Origin: Microbacterium sp. ET2
GTDB taxonomy: Bacteria; Actinomycetota; Actinomycetes; Actinomycetales; Microbacteriaceae
NCBI RefSeq assembly: GCF_030347395.1
Contig: NZ_CP128170.1
Location: forward strand, 558,001-622,000
DNA: 64,000 nucleotides
Reading direction: 5' to 3'
Of the stretch, positions 46,114-54,586 are shown piece after piece. Numbering within the stretch: the first letter of the stretch is position 1; each line of letters opens with the position of its first letter. The translations under genes and the position numbers were made by a program. The notes under the pieces were generated by a model. That model worked only from the letters and a program-made list of their open reading frames with translations. It did no database searches and was not told the origin of the DNA.

Positions 46114-47541
46114 ATGCCTGAAACCCCGCTGCCGCAGAGCGGCCAGCCCATCGTGTTCCGTCACGGCATCGTCTTGACCATGGATGACGCCCACACGGTC
46201 CTTCCCGACGGCGATGTCCTCGTCGTCGACGGGAAGATCGCCGAGGTCGGAACGAACCTCTCGGTCCCCGACAACACCTTCGAGATCGACGCCGCCGGCG
46301 GCATCCTCATGCCCGGCATGGTCGACACCCACCGGCACATGTGGCAGACCGCCATGCGCGCCTACGGAGCGGACTGGACGCTGACGCAGTACTTCGTCTG
46401 GTACTACCTCCAGCACGGCGCGAAGTTCCGCCCCCAGGACTATGCGGCCGGCAACCTCATCTCGGCTCTGGACGCGGTCGAATCCGGCGTCACGACGAGC
46501 GTCGACTGGTCGCACGGCCTGCGCACGCCCGAGCACGGGTGGGCCGCCTATGAGGCCCTGGCGAACTCACCCGGGCGGTTCGTCTTCGCCTACGGCAACA
46601 TCCACGTCTCCCCGTGGGAGTGGACCGCCGATCCGGAGGTGCAGAAGATCCTCACCGCCTCCCGGGACGACTCGCGCATGTTCGGCACGCAGATCGCCTT
46701 CGACGTGCCGAACCAGGACGAGAACTTCCCCGAGCTCGCCGCCTACCACGTCGCGAAGGACCTGGGGCTGCGCGTCACCACCCACGCGGGCGTCTGGGGC
46801 GCCACCAACGACTGGGGGATCCGCAATGCCTACGCCGCCGGGGTGATGGACGAGGGGTTCACCTACGTCCACGCCGCGACGCTGTCGGCCGACTCGTACC
46901 AGAAGATCGCGGCCACCGGCGGCAACGTCTCCCTCGCCACCGAATCCGAGGACACGTGCGGTCAGGGCTACCCGCCCGTGCACCAGCTGCGCAAGTACGG
47001 CATCCCCACCTCCCTCTCGGTCGACACCAGCGTGTGGTTCAGCGCCGACCTGTTCTCCGCCATGCGGGCGACAGTCAACGCCGATCGTGCCCTCGAGCAC
47101 TACCTCGCCCACCAGCTCGAGCCGGCGGAGACCGTGACGCACGTGAAGCTGCGCGCCGAGGACGTCGTGCACATGGCGACCCGTGGCGGGGCGCAGGCCC
47201 TTGGAAAGGACGGCGAGATCGGATCGCTGGAGAAGGGCAAGCTCGCCGATGTCGTGCTGCTGAAGAACGAGCACTCCGCCACCTGGGCGCCGCTGGTGAA
47301 CCCCTGGGGTCAGGTGGTGTACCAGGCTCAGCGTGGCGACGTGCACACGGTGCTCGTCGGCGGCGAGGTCGTCAAGGCCGACGGGCGGCTCGTGGCCGGC
47401 GACCTGCCGGATGTGAAGGCCAAGCTCGACGACACGGTGTCCTACCTCGAGCGCGAGGTCGGCGACGAATGGGTCGCCGGGATGCACCCCGAGATCCCCG
47501 AGGTCGAGGTGCTCTACAACCCGTACCAGTACAAGAAGTAG
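46114..47541 (+). CDS. Amidohydrolase/deaminase of the TrzA-AtzA type
   Basis: A 475-residue metal-dependent hydrolase of the amidohydrolase superfamily. The HxH pair is His73/His75 in MVDTHRHMWQ. Further ligands are His in RVTTHAGVWG, His in FTYVHAATLS and the catalytic Asp in LSVDTSVWFSADLF. The metallo-dependent composite domain at both ends (VFRHGIVLTMDD at the start, GKLADVVLLKNEHS near the end) is intact. Members deaminate or dechlorinate purines, triazines and cytosine-like rings. AAGGAGGATGAG lies upstream. It follows the dehydrogenase by 66 bases and probably belongs to the same operon. Confidence 0.9.
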   Translation: MPETPLPQSGQPIVFRHGIVLTMDDAHTVLPDGDVLVVDGKIAEVGTNLSVPDNTFEIDAAGGILMPGMVDTHRHMWQTAMRAYGADWTLTQYFVWYYLQHGAKFRPQDYAAGNLISALDAVESGVTTSVDWSHGLRTPEHGWAAYEALANSPGRFVFAYGNIHVSPWEWTADPEVQKILTASRDDSRMFGTQIAFDVPNQDENFPELAAYHVAKDLGLRVTTHAGVWGATNDWGIRNAYAAGVMDEGFTYVHAATLSADSYQKIAATGGNVSLATESEDTCGQGYPPVHQLRKYGIPTSLSVDTSVWFSADLFSAMRATVNADRALEHYLAHQLEPAETVTHVKLRAEDVVHMATRGGAQALGKDGEIGSLEKGKLADVVLLKNEHSATWAPLVNPWGQVVYQAQRGDVHTVLVGGEVVKADGRLVAGDLPDVKAKLDDTVSYLEREVGDEWVAGMHPEIPEVEVLYNPYQYKK

Positions 47542-47543
47542 CG

Positions 47544-47574
47544 CGCCCCGCCTGCGGGTGACGTGCCCGGGGCG
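47544..47574. terminator. Weak hairpin between the amidohydrolase gene and rlmB
   Basis: CGCCCCG (47544-47550) and CGGGGCG (47568-47574) can form a 7-bp stem with a 17-base loop just after the amidohydrolase stop. It lies between convergent genes and is a plausible but weak terminator. Confidence 0.35.
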
Positions 47575-47605
47575 GCGTCTCGACGAAGCCGGACGCCGCC
47601 TCGGG

Positions 47606-48604
47606 TCATCCCGTCGGTTTCGGGGCGCGCAGCGTCGCGACCTGGTAGAGGGCGACGGATGCCGCGATGCCGGCGTTGAGGGATTCGGCAGCCGTGGAGA
47701 TCGGGATCGACACGATCTGGTCGCACGTTTCCGTCACGAGGCGTGACAGGCCCTTGCCCTCCGAGCCCACGACGATCACCACAGGTCGATCTGCGAGCTG
47801 AAGGTCGGGGAGGGCGATGTCTCCCCCGCCGTCCAGGCCCAGGACGAAGACGCCCTGCTTCTTGAACTCCTTCAGCGTCGTGGTGAGGTTGGCCGCGAGC
47901 GCCACCGGCACACGGGCCGCCGCCCCCGCGCTGGTCTTCCACGCCGCCGAGTTCACTCCCGCCGAGCGGCGCTGCGGCACGAGGATCCCCTGTCCGCCGA
48001 ACGCCGCGGTGGAGCGGATGATCGCTCCCAGGTTCCGCGGGTCGGTGATGCCGTCGAGGGCCACGAGCAGCGGGGTCTGACCGCTGTCGATGATCTTCTC
48101 GAGGAGATCCTGCGGGTGGGCGTACTCGTAGGGCGGCACCTTGAGCGCCACGCCCTGATGCACGCCGTCGAATCCCGCCATCCGATCGAGCTCGGGACGC
48201 GTGACTTCCAGCACCGGGATGTCGCGGTGCGTCGCGATCGCGAGCATCTCCTTCACCCGATCGTCCATCTCCACCCGCTGAGCGATGTAGAGAGCGGTGG
48301 CGGGGATCTTCGCGCGGAGCGCCTCGAGCACGGAGTTGCGGCCGGTGACGTTCTCGGTGTCTTCGTCCCTCTTCGGCGCCCGGCGCGCCGCGGAGGTGCC
48401 GGCGCCGCTCGAGCGTCCCTTGCCGCCTGCGGCGGCGTACCGCTCGGCTGCGGCTTTGCGCTTGCCCGCGGGGTGCCAGGCGCGATCCTCGGCCTTGGGT
48501 GTCGGTCCCCGACCCTCGAGAGAGCGGCGGTTCTTTCCTCCCGACCCTTTCGTGGCGCCCTTCTTCTTGCCGCGACCGGCGGAGGGGTTCCCTGGCTTAG
48601 CCAT
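47606..48604 (-). CDS. rlmB: 23S rRNA (guanosine-2'-O-)-methyltransferase RlmB
   Basis: A SPOUT-family methyltransferase of 332 residues. A long basic, disordered N-terminal extension (about 1-85, rich in Lys, Gly and Arg) is followed by the TrmH substrate-binding domain (GRNSVLEALRAKIPATALYIA) and the knot with its three motifs: TDPRNLGAIIRSTAAFG, VVIVVGSEGKGLSRL and IPISTAAESLNAGIAASVALYQ. Its start overlaps the cysS stop by 8 bases. The cysS-rlmB order is conserved in actinobacteria. Confidence 0.94.
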   Translation of the reverse strand: MAKPGNPSAGRGKKKGATKGSGGKNRRSLEGRGPTPKAEDRAWHPAGKRKAAAERYAAAGGKGRSSGAGTSAARRAPKRDEDTENVTGRNSVLEALRAKIPATALYIAQRVEMDDRVKEMLAIATHRDIPVLEVTRPELDRMAGFDGVHQGVALKVPPYEYAHPQDLLEKIIDSGQTPLLVALDGITDPRNLGAIIRSTAAFGGQGILVPQRRSAGVNSAAWKTSAGAAARVPVALAANLTTTLKEFKKQGVFVLGLDGGGDIALPDLQLADRPVVIVVGSEGKGLSRLVTETCDQIVSIPISTAAESLNAGIAASVALYQVATLRAPKPTG

Positions 48605-50003
48605 TCGTCAGACTCCAATGCGTTCCATCGGCGGTGTCCTCCAGGACCACGCCTGCTGCGGCGATCGCGTCGCGGATGCGGTCCGCGCTCGCCCAATCCT
48701 TCTCGGCGCGCGCCCGTGCGCGCTGCGCGATCATCGTCCGCACCAGTGCGTCCAGCGCCGCGGCCTCGGCGCCGCCCCCCGAGCGCCAGCGGGGGTCCTC
48801 CGGATCGATGCCGAGGATGCTCACCGAGACGGCGACATCGGCCCACGCCGCGCGCGCGGCATCCTTATCCCCCGCATCCAGTGCGGTATTGCCCTGGCGC
48901 ACCCGCTCGTGGACGACGGCCAGAGCCTGCGGGACGTTGAGGTCGTCGTCCATCGCCGCGGCGAAGGCGTCCGGAACGGTCGCCGCCATCACCGTGTCGT
49001 CATCGGCCTGCGCGAGCGTCCGGGCGGCGCGCTCGAGGAACGAGCGGATCCGCTCCACCGCGGCGGCCGCCTCCTCGAAGCTCGAGGCCGTGATGTCCAG
49101 GCTCGAGCGGTAGTGGGCGGCAGCCAGGGCGTAACGCACGACGAGCGGGTCCTGCTCGCCGAGGACGTCGGCAGCCGGGAGGTAGTTCCCGAGCGACTTC
49201 GACATCTTCTGGTCGCCGACGGTCACGAGTCCGTTGTGCACCCAGTAGCGCGCGAAGCCGTCACCGGAGGCCGCGGACTGGGCGAGCTCGTTCTCATGGT
49301 GGGGGAAGCGCAGGTCCAGACCGCCGCCGTGGATGTCGAACGCCGGGCCGAGGTAGCGCCGCGACATCGCCGAGCACTCGATGTGCCAGCCGGGTCTGCC
49401 CGGCCCCCACGGCGATTCCCACGTCGCCGACTCGGGCTCATCGGGCTTGGCGCCCTTCCACAGGGCGAAGTCGCGGGGGTCGCGCTTGCCGCGCGGGTCG
49501 GCGTCGGCCGCGGGCTCCATCGCGTCGAGGCTCTGCCGGGTGAGGTCGCCGTACGACGGCCACGAGCGCACGTCGAAGTAGACATCGCCCTGCGCGGCAT
49601 AGGCGTGCCCGCGCTGGATGAGCCGCTCGATGAGGGCGATCATCTGCGGAATCGACCCGGTCGCCCGGGGTTCGTAGGTGGGGGCGAGGATGCCGATCTC
49701 GGCGTAGGCGCGGGAGAACTGCTGCTCCATGCGGTAGGCCAGCGCCCACCACGACTCCGCGTCCGTCGCGTTCGCCAGCACCTTGTCGTCGATGTCGGTG
49801 ACGTTGCGGACGAACGTCACCCGGCCGTAGCGGTGCCGCAGCCACCGCCGCAGGATGTCGAAGCTCAGGGCTCCGCGGAGGTGCCCGATGTGCGGCTCGG
49901 ACTGAACCGTCGGTCCGCAGACGTACACGCTGACCTCGGCGGGGTCGAGCGGCACGAAGTCGCGCAGGGCCTGCGCTTTCGTGTCGTAGAGCCGGAGAGT
50001 CAC
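48597..50003 (-). CDS. cysS: Cysteinyl-tRNA synthetase
   Basis: Class I aminoacyl-tRNA synthetase of 468 residues charging tRNA-Cys. The signature PHIGH (37-41) and KMSKS (266-270) are intact. The zinc ligands are Cys29, Cys210, His235 and Glu239 (WHIECSAMS, FPHHENELAQS). The C-terminal anticodon-binding helical domain is complete. It is followed by rlmB with an 8-base overlap. Confidence 0.97.
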   Translation of the reverse strand: MTLRLYDTKAQALRDFVPLDPAEVSVYVCGPTVQSEPHIGHLRGALSFDILRRWLRHRYGRVTFVRNVTDIDDKVLANATDAESWWALAYRMEQQFSRAYAEIGILAPTYEPRATGSIPQMIALIERLIQRGHAYAAQGDVYFDVRSWPSYGDLTRQSLDAMEPAADADPRGKRDPRDFALWKGAKPDEPESATWESPWGPGRPGWHIECSAMSRRYLGPAFDIHGGGLDLRFPHHENELAQSAASGDGFARYWVHNGLVTVGDQKMSKSLGNYLPAADVLGEQDPLVVRYALAAAHYRSSLDITASSFEEAAAAVERIRSFLERAARTLAQADDDTVMAATVPDAFAAAMDDDLNVPQALAVVHERVRQGNTALDAGDKDAARAAWADVAVSVSILGIDPEDPRWRSGGGAEAAALDALVRTMIAQRARARAEKDWASADRIRDAIAAAGVVLEDTADGTHWSLTNG

Positions 50004-50083
50004 CGACCCAGCCTACCGGCGCGCCCGTCGGTCCCACGCGGGGCTGTCCTGGCCGGAGGTGCCGGGGCCGGTAGAACTGTAGG

Positions 50084-51013
50084 GTGCACGTGTTCGCCGT
50101 CCTCGCCGCCGCGGTGCTGTTCGGCACGACCGGCACGTCGCAGGCCCTCGGTCCTGACGACACCACTCCCCTCTCCATCGGCGTGATGCGCATGGTCATC
50201 GGCGGCACCGGGCTCGCTCTGCTCGCCGGTCTCCTCGCACGACGCCATGCCCGGCGGCGTCCCGCAGACGCACGCCCTGCACCGCGTCTCGGCCTCCGCC
50301 CCCTTCTGCTCATGGCCGTCACCGGCATCTGCCTCGCGCTCTACCAGCCGCTGTTCTTCCTCGGCACCGAACGCAACGGCGTCGCCGTCGGGACAGTGGT
50401 GGCCCTGGGGTCGGCCCCGGTGATGGCGGGACTGCTCGAGTGGCTGCTCACCAGACGTCTTCCCACCGCCACCTGGGCCGTGGCGACCGGTGCTGCCACG
50501 ATCGGCGTCGTGCTCCTGGGAGCCGGGGGTGATGTCGGCGGCGGCGGAACGGATCCGGCGGGCCTTGCGGGTTCCCTCGGCGCCGCGGCATCCTTCGCCG
50601 TCATCGCGAACGTGCAGCGGCGACTGCTGGATGCGGGGTGGGATCCCTTCACCGTCGTCGGCGGGATGGGTGCGAGTTCGGCCCTCGTGGCCCTGCCCGT
50701 GCTGCCGTTCGTGGACGTGTCATGGCTGGCCGAACCCGCGGGGCTCGCGATGGCGCTCTGGCTCGGTCTCGGGACGATCTCCGTCGCCTACGTCCTGTTC
50801 ACCTGGGGACTCGGCGGCCTCACCGCAGCGACCGCCGCGACCCTCACGCTCGGTGAGCCGCTCACCGCCGCGATCCTCGGGCTCACAGTCCTCGGTGAAC
50901 GGCTCTCGCTGCTCGCGGTGATCGGCCTCGTCGTGCTGGGGATCGGCCTGGCCCTCCTCGCCCGCGGATCGCGCGCACCGCGAGATCCCCGTCCGTTCGC
51001 AGTGGAGGGCTGA
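50084..51013 (+). CDS. EamA-family (DMT) transporter
   Basis: A 309-residue membrane protein with ten predicted transmembrane segments in two EamA repeats (ending ALYQPLFFLGTERNGVAVGTVVAL and ATLTLGEPLTAAILGLTVLGERLSLLAVIGLVVL). These proteins export amino acids or metabolites; the substrate is unknown. GTG at 50084 has TAGAACTGTAGG just upstream and no clear ribosome binding site. The stop overlaps the GNAT start (TGATG). Confidence 0.88.
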   Translation: MHVFAVLAAAVLFGTTGTSQALGPDDTTPLSIGVMRMVIGGTGLALLAGLLARRHARRRPADARPAPRLGLRPLLLMAVTGICLALYQPLFFLGTERNGVAVGTVVALGSAPVMAGLLEWLLTRRLPTATWAVATGAATIGVVLLGAGGDVGGGGTDPAGLAGSLGAAASFAVIANVQRRLLDAGWDPFTVVGGMGASSALVALPVLPFVDVSWLAEPAGLAMALWLGLGTISVAYVLFTWGLGGLTAATAATLTLGEPLTAAILGLTVLGERLSLLAVIGLVVLGIGLALLARGSRAPRDPRPFAVEG

Positions 51014-51477
51014 TGACCGCCGTGACCCTCCGACCCGCCACCGTCGCCGATCCGGCGGTGCGCCGTCTCATCGAGTTCCACCTGCGCGACATGCAGGGCC
51101 TGTCGCCGGCGGAGAGCGTGCACGCGCTCGGCGCTGGGGCGCTGGATGTCGCTTCGGTCGAACTCTGGGGGGCGTGGGACGTCGATGCGCTGGCAGGCGT
51201 CGGAGCCCTGGCGGCCCTCGACGCCGTTCGGGGGGAGCTGAAATCCATGCGGGTCGCCGACGCCTACCGCGGCCGCGGGGTGGGGCGACTGATCCTCTGC
51301 CACCTCATCGAGCGCGCCCGACGGCTCGGAATGACGTCGGTCTGGTTGGAGACGGGCTCGGCGCAGGCGTTCGCCCCGGCCCGCGGGCTCTACCTCAGCG
51401 AGGGATTCCGCTTCTGCGCGCCGTTCGGCGACTACTCTCCCGATCCGCACTCGGTCTTCCTGACCCGGAACATCTGA
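51013..51477 (+). CDS. GNAT-family N-acetyltransferase
   Basis: A 154-residue acetyl-CoA-dependent acetyltransferase. The core acetyl-CoA motif is RVADAYRGRGVGRLILCHLIERAR (Q/RxxGxG/A). It has beta-strand VELWGAWDVDALAGVGAL and a C-terminal SEGFRFCAPFGDYSPDPHSVFL, typical of small-molecule acetyltransferases. The substrate is unknown. It is coupled to the EamA transporter gene, suggesting joint handling of one metabolite. Confidence 0.88.
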   Translation: MTAVTLRPATVADPAVRRLIEFHLRDMQGLSPAESVHALGAGALDVASVELWGAWDVDALAGVGALAALDAVRGELKSMRVADAYRGRGVGRLILCHLIERARRLGMTSVWLETGSAQAFAPARGLYLSEGFRFCAPFGDYSPDPHSVFLTRNI

Positions 51478-51497
51478 CCCCCGCCGAGCGGCCTCGC

Positions 51498-52700
51498 TCA
51501 GGCGGGCAGGACGAGGGCGACGGCGAAGGCGGCCACGCCGTCACCGCGACCGGTGAAGCCGAGGCCGTCCGTCGTCGTCGCCGACACCGATACGGGCGCC
51601 CCGCCCAGGGCGCGCGAGAGCACCGCCGCCGCTTCGGCACGTCGTGCGGCCAACCGCGGGCGCCGCGCCTGAACCTGCACCGAGACGTTTCCGATCCGGA
51701 AGCCTGCTTCACCGAGGAGCGCGTGCGTGCGGGCGAGGAAGGCATCGGCGTGCGCACCGGCGAACTCCGGTCGGTCGGTGCCGAAGTGCGTGCCGATGTC
51801 GCCGATACCCGCGGCCGCCAGAAGCGCGTCGACGATCGCGTGCGCGACCGCATCTCCGTCGGAATGCCCCGAGAGCGCCGGTTCACCCGGCCATTCGAGT
51901 CCGGCGAGCCAGAGGTTCCCGTCGCCGCCGACGGCATGGACGTCGGTGCCGATCCCCACACGGGGGGACTGGGGAACGTGCTGCAGGGACGACTCCACCG
52001 CCGCCAGCGGCTGGTCGGCGACGAGTCGGCGAGCGCGTTCGAGGTCATCGGGGGTGGTGATCTTGAAAGCCCTCGCGTCGCCCTGCACCGCGAGCACCGT
52101 GTGTCCCGCCTCACCGACGAGCGCCGCGTCGTCGGTGAACTCCGATGTCGCCGAGCGATAGGCCGTTTCGAGGATGTCGCGACGGAAACCCTGCGGTGTC
52201 TGCGCCGCCGACAGCTCGCTGCGATCGACCACCCCGACGATGAGGTCATCCTGCACGCGCTTGATCGTGTCGATGACCGGGAGCACCGGCACCGCGCCGG
52301 CATGACCGAGCTCGAGCGCGGCCATGACGCGGTCGAACACGTCGGACGGCGTCAGGCAGCGCGCAGCGTCGTGCACGAGGACGTAGTCGATGTCGGCCCA
52401 CAGCGCCTCGATACCCGCCGCCACGGACGACTGCCGCGAGGCTCCGCCGGTCACGACGGTGACGAGGTCGCGCCGGTCACCCGCCGCCTCCAGCGCATCG
52501 GTGAGGGCATCCCCCTCGCGACCGGCCGGCGCGACGATCACGACCTGCGCCGCTCCCGCCTCGAAGACCCGGGCGAGGGCGTGACGGAGGATCGTGTGCT
52601 CGTCCAGTCCGACGAAGGCCTTCGGTCCGGCGCCGAGACGGGTGCCGGAGCCTGCCGCGACGACGATGATCGCGACGCGGGGAACGGGGGTGATGGTCAC
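51498..52700 (-). CDS. ispDF: Bifunctional IspD-IspF of the MEP isoprenoid pathway
   Basis: A 400-residue fusion. IspD (about 1-230) transfers CTP to [23 protein letters not shown] is the nucleotide loop, with [12 protein letters not shown] and [10 protein letters not shown]. IspF (about 245-400) makes the cyclodiphosphate: [11 protein letters not shown] gives the zinc Asp/His, followed by [28 protein letters not shown]. The two enzymes are non-consecutive steps, a known fusion. It lies 17 bases after carD in the same direction, so growth-linked co-expression is likely. Confidence 0.96.
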   Translation of the reverse strand: MTITPVPRVAIIVVAAGSGTRLGAGPKAFVGLDEHTILRHALARVFEAGAAQVVIVAPAGREGDALTDALEAAGDRRDLVTVVTGGASRQSSVAAGIEALWADIDYVLVHDAARCLTPSDVFDRVMAALELGHAGAVPVLPVIDTIKRVQDDLIVGVVDRSELSAAQTPQGFRRDILETAYRSATSEFTDDAALVGEAGHTVLAVQGDARAFKITTPDDLERARRLVADQPLAAVESSLQHVPQSPRVGIGTDVHAVGGDGNLWLAGLEWPGEPALSGHSDGDAVAHAIVDALLAAAGIGDIGTHFGTDRPEFAGAHADAFLARTHALLGEAGFRIGNVSVQVQARRPRLAARRAEAAAVLSRALGGAPVSVSATTTDGLGFTGRGDGVAAFAVALVLPA

Positions 52701-52716
52701 ACCCCCACGCTATCGA

Positions 52717-53199
52717 CTAGGAGGCCAGAACCTCGTCGAGGAGGACGCTGGCCTTCTCCTCGTCGGTCTTCTCCGCCAGCGCGAGCTCGGAGATGAGGAT
52801 CTGCTTCGCCTTCGCGAGCATCCGCTTCTCACCCGCGGACAGACCGCGGTCCTGATCGCGGCGCCACAGGTCGCGCACGACCTCGCTCACCTTGATGACG
52901 TCACCCGAAGCGAGCTTCTCGAGGTTCGCCTTGTACCGGCGCGACCAGTTCGTGGGCTCTTCGGTGAAGGGAGCGCGGAGAACGTCGAAGACGCGCTCGA
53001 GGCCTTCCTTGCCGATCACATCGCGGACCCCGACCAGGTCGACGTTGTCAGCGGGAACCTCGATGGTGAGATCGCCCTGTGTGACGCGGAGCTTCAGATA
53101 GACCTTCTCTTCGCCTTTGATGATGCGGGTCTTCACTTCCGCGATCGTCGCTGCCCCGTGGTGGGGGTAGACGACCGTCTCGCCAACCTCAAAAAGCAT
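52717..53199 (-). CDS. carD: CarD-family RNA polymerase-binding transcription regulator
   Basis: CarD binds the RNA polymerase beta subunit and stabilises open promoter complexes. The 160-residue product begins with the RNAP-interaction domain ([22 protein letters not shown]) and ends with the helical DNA-binding domain ([45 protein letters not shown]), which includes the wedge Trp. The ATG at 53199 follows GAAAGGA. An upstream in-frame codon gives 15 extra non-conserved residues and was rejected. It precedes ispDF, a common order in actinobacteria. Confidence 0.96.
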   Translation of the reverse strand: MLFEVGETVVYPHHGAATIAEVKTRIIKGEEKVYLKLRVTQGDLTIEVPADNVDLVGVRDVIGKEGLERVFDVLRAPFTEEPTNWSRRYKANLEKLASGDVIKVSEVVRDLWRRDQDRGLSAGEKRMLAKAKQILISELALAEKTDEEKASVLLDEVLAS

Positions 53200-53362
53200 G
53201 GAGTTATGTCCTTTCGGCAACGCCCAGAATACCACAGGCGACATGCGCTAGAGTTCGCCGGTCCACCGCCGCGCCGCGCCCGCCGGACTCCCGCTTGGCC
53301 CGTCCCGGACGGGCGCACCCCATAGAATGCAAGGGTTGCCGCCATCCGTTCCGGGAGGATCC

Positions 53363-53887
53363 GTGAATTCGTTGAACCGCACTTTCGGCACGGGACGCAC
53401 CCGGACCGCCGCGCGCATGCTGGCCGCCGGCGCCCTCGGCGCTGCCGTCCTGCTCGGCGCGAGCGGGTGCGCCTTCATCTCCACGCAGGCCACGACCATC
53501 CAGTACTCCCCGTCGGACGGCATCATCATCTCGCCCGAGAGCGGGCCGGTGCAGATCCGCAGTGTGCTCATCGTGGCCAACGAAGACGGATCGGCGGGCA
53601 ATCTCCTGGGCGCCTTCGTCAACTCCACCGACGACAACCACACCGTCAGCATGGAGTTCGGCGAGCCCGGCAGCGGCATATCCGAGACCATCCGCGTGCC
53701 CGCCAACACCGTGATCAGTCTCGGCGTCGACGGCGAGGACCCGATCCTCCTCGAGGGGATCGAGATGCTCCCCGGCACGGACGTGCCGGCGAGCTTCCAG
53801 TCCGGCGACGGCGAGACGGTCCTCGCCGACGTCCCGGTCCTCGACGGCGAGCAGGATTACCTCGCGCCGTTCGTCCCGGCCTCCTAG
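53363..53887 (+). CDS. Putative lipoprotein of unknown function
   Basis: A 174-residue secreted protein with a signal peptide and a lipobox-like ASGC (signal region MLAAGALGAAVLLGASGC). The mature part is an immunoglobulin-like beta sandwich in pattern (VQIRSVLIVANEDGSAGNLL, SETIRVPANTVISLG), resembling small actinobacterial lipoproteins that sit beside phosphate two-component genes. GTG at 53363 follows GGGAGGATCC; a TAGAAT -10 element lies about 36 bases upstream. It is convergent with regX3. The function is unknown. Confidence 0.8.
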   Translation: MNSLNRTFGTGRTRTAARMLAAGALGAAVLLGASGCAFISTQATTIQYSPSDGIIISPESGPVQIRSVLIVANEDGSAGNLLGAFVNSTDDNHTVSMEFGEPGSGISETIRVPANTVISLGVDGEDPILLEGIEMLPGTDVPASFQSGDGETVLADVPVLDGEQDYLAPFVPAS

Positions 53888-53902
53888 CGCGCCCGCAGCG
53901 GG

Positions 53903-54586
53903 TCAGCCCTCGAAGCGGTAGCCGAGCCCCCGCACGGTCACGAGCATCGTCGGGTCGGAGGGATTCTCCTCGATCCGCGAACGGATCCGCTTGATGTGCA
54001 CGTCCAGCGTCTTGGTGTCGCCGAAGTAATCGCTCCCCCAGACGCGGTCGATCAGCTGACCGCGGGTGAGCACCCGGCCCGCGTTGCGCATGAGAACCTC
54101 GAGCAGCTCGAATTCCTTCAGCGGCATGTTGATCTGCGTGTCATCGACGCTCACCGTGTGCCGGTCGATGTCGAGCACGACGCGGCCGCCGACGAGCACG
54201 TGATCCTGCAGGTCCGAGTCGGTCTGCTGCTGACGGCGGAGGACGGCGCGCATCCGCGCCAGGAGCTCGCGCGCCGAGTAGGGCTTCGTGACGTAGTCGT
54301 CGGCGCCGAGCTCGAGCCCGACGACGATGTCGACCTCCGAGTCCTTCGCGGTGAGCATGATGATCGGCACCGTCGAGGTGGTCCGGATCTGCCGGCACAC
54401 CTCTGTCCCGGGCATGCTCGGGAGCATCAGATCCAGCAGCACGATATCGGCCCCGCGCTCGCGGAATGCCGCGAGGGCTGCCGCACCGTCCTCAGCGATC
54501 TCGACCTCGTACCCCTCCCGCTTGAGCAGGTAGGCCAGCGGGTCGGCGAGATCGGGTTCATCCTCAACGAGCAGGACGCGGGTCAT
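53903..54586 (-). CDS. regX3: Response regulator RegX3 (phosphate)
   Basis: A 227-residue OmpR-family regulator. The receiver has acidic EDEPD, the phospho-acceptor in IVLLDLMLPSMPG, Thr in MLTAKDSE and Lys in DYVTKPYS; the winged-helix domain ends TVRGLGYRFEG. It matches RegX3/PhoP-type actinobacterial phosphate regulators. The ATG overlaps the senX3 stop (ATGA). phoU lies just beyond senX3, supporting the phosphate assignment. It probably binds GTTCG-type direct repeats such as those at 55900-55921. Confidence 0.93.
   Translation of the reverse strand: MTRVLLVEDEPDLADPLAYLLKREGYEVEIAEDGAAALAAFRERGADIVLLDLMLPSMPGTEVCRQIRTTSTVPIIMLTAKDSEVDIVVGLELGADDYVTKPYSARELLARMRAVLRRQQQTDSDLQDHVLVGGRVVLDIDRHTVSVDDTQINMPLKEFELLEVLMRNAGRVLTRGQLIDRVWGSDYFGDTKTLDVHIKRIRSRIEENPSDPTMLVTVRGLGYRFEG

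Noticed and set aside
38338..47541. Vanillate degradation pathway, suggested by the VanR-like operator
   Set aside because: No vanillate demethylase (vanA/vanB) or protocatechuate genes are in the window. The operator match informs the regulator class, not the substrate.
34790..47541. Genomic island or prophage
   Set aside because: No integrase, transposase, phage gene, attachment repeat or obvious change in base composition was seen. The region looks accessory by gene content only.
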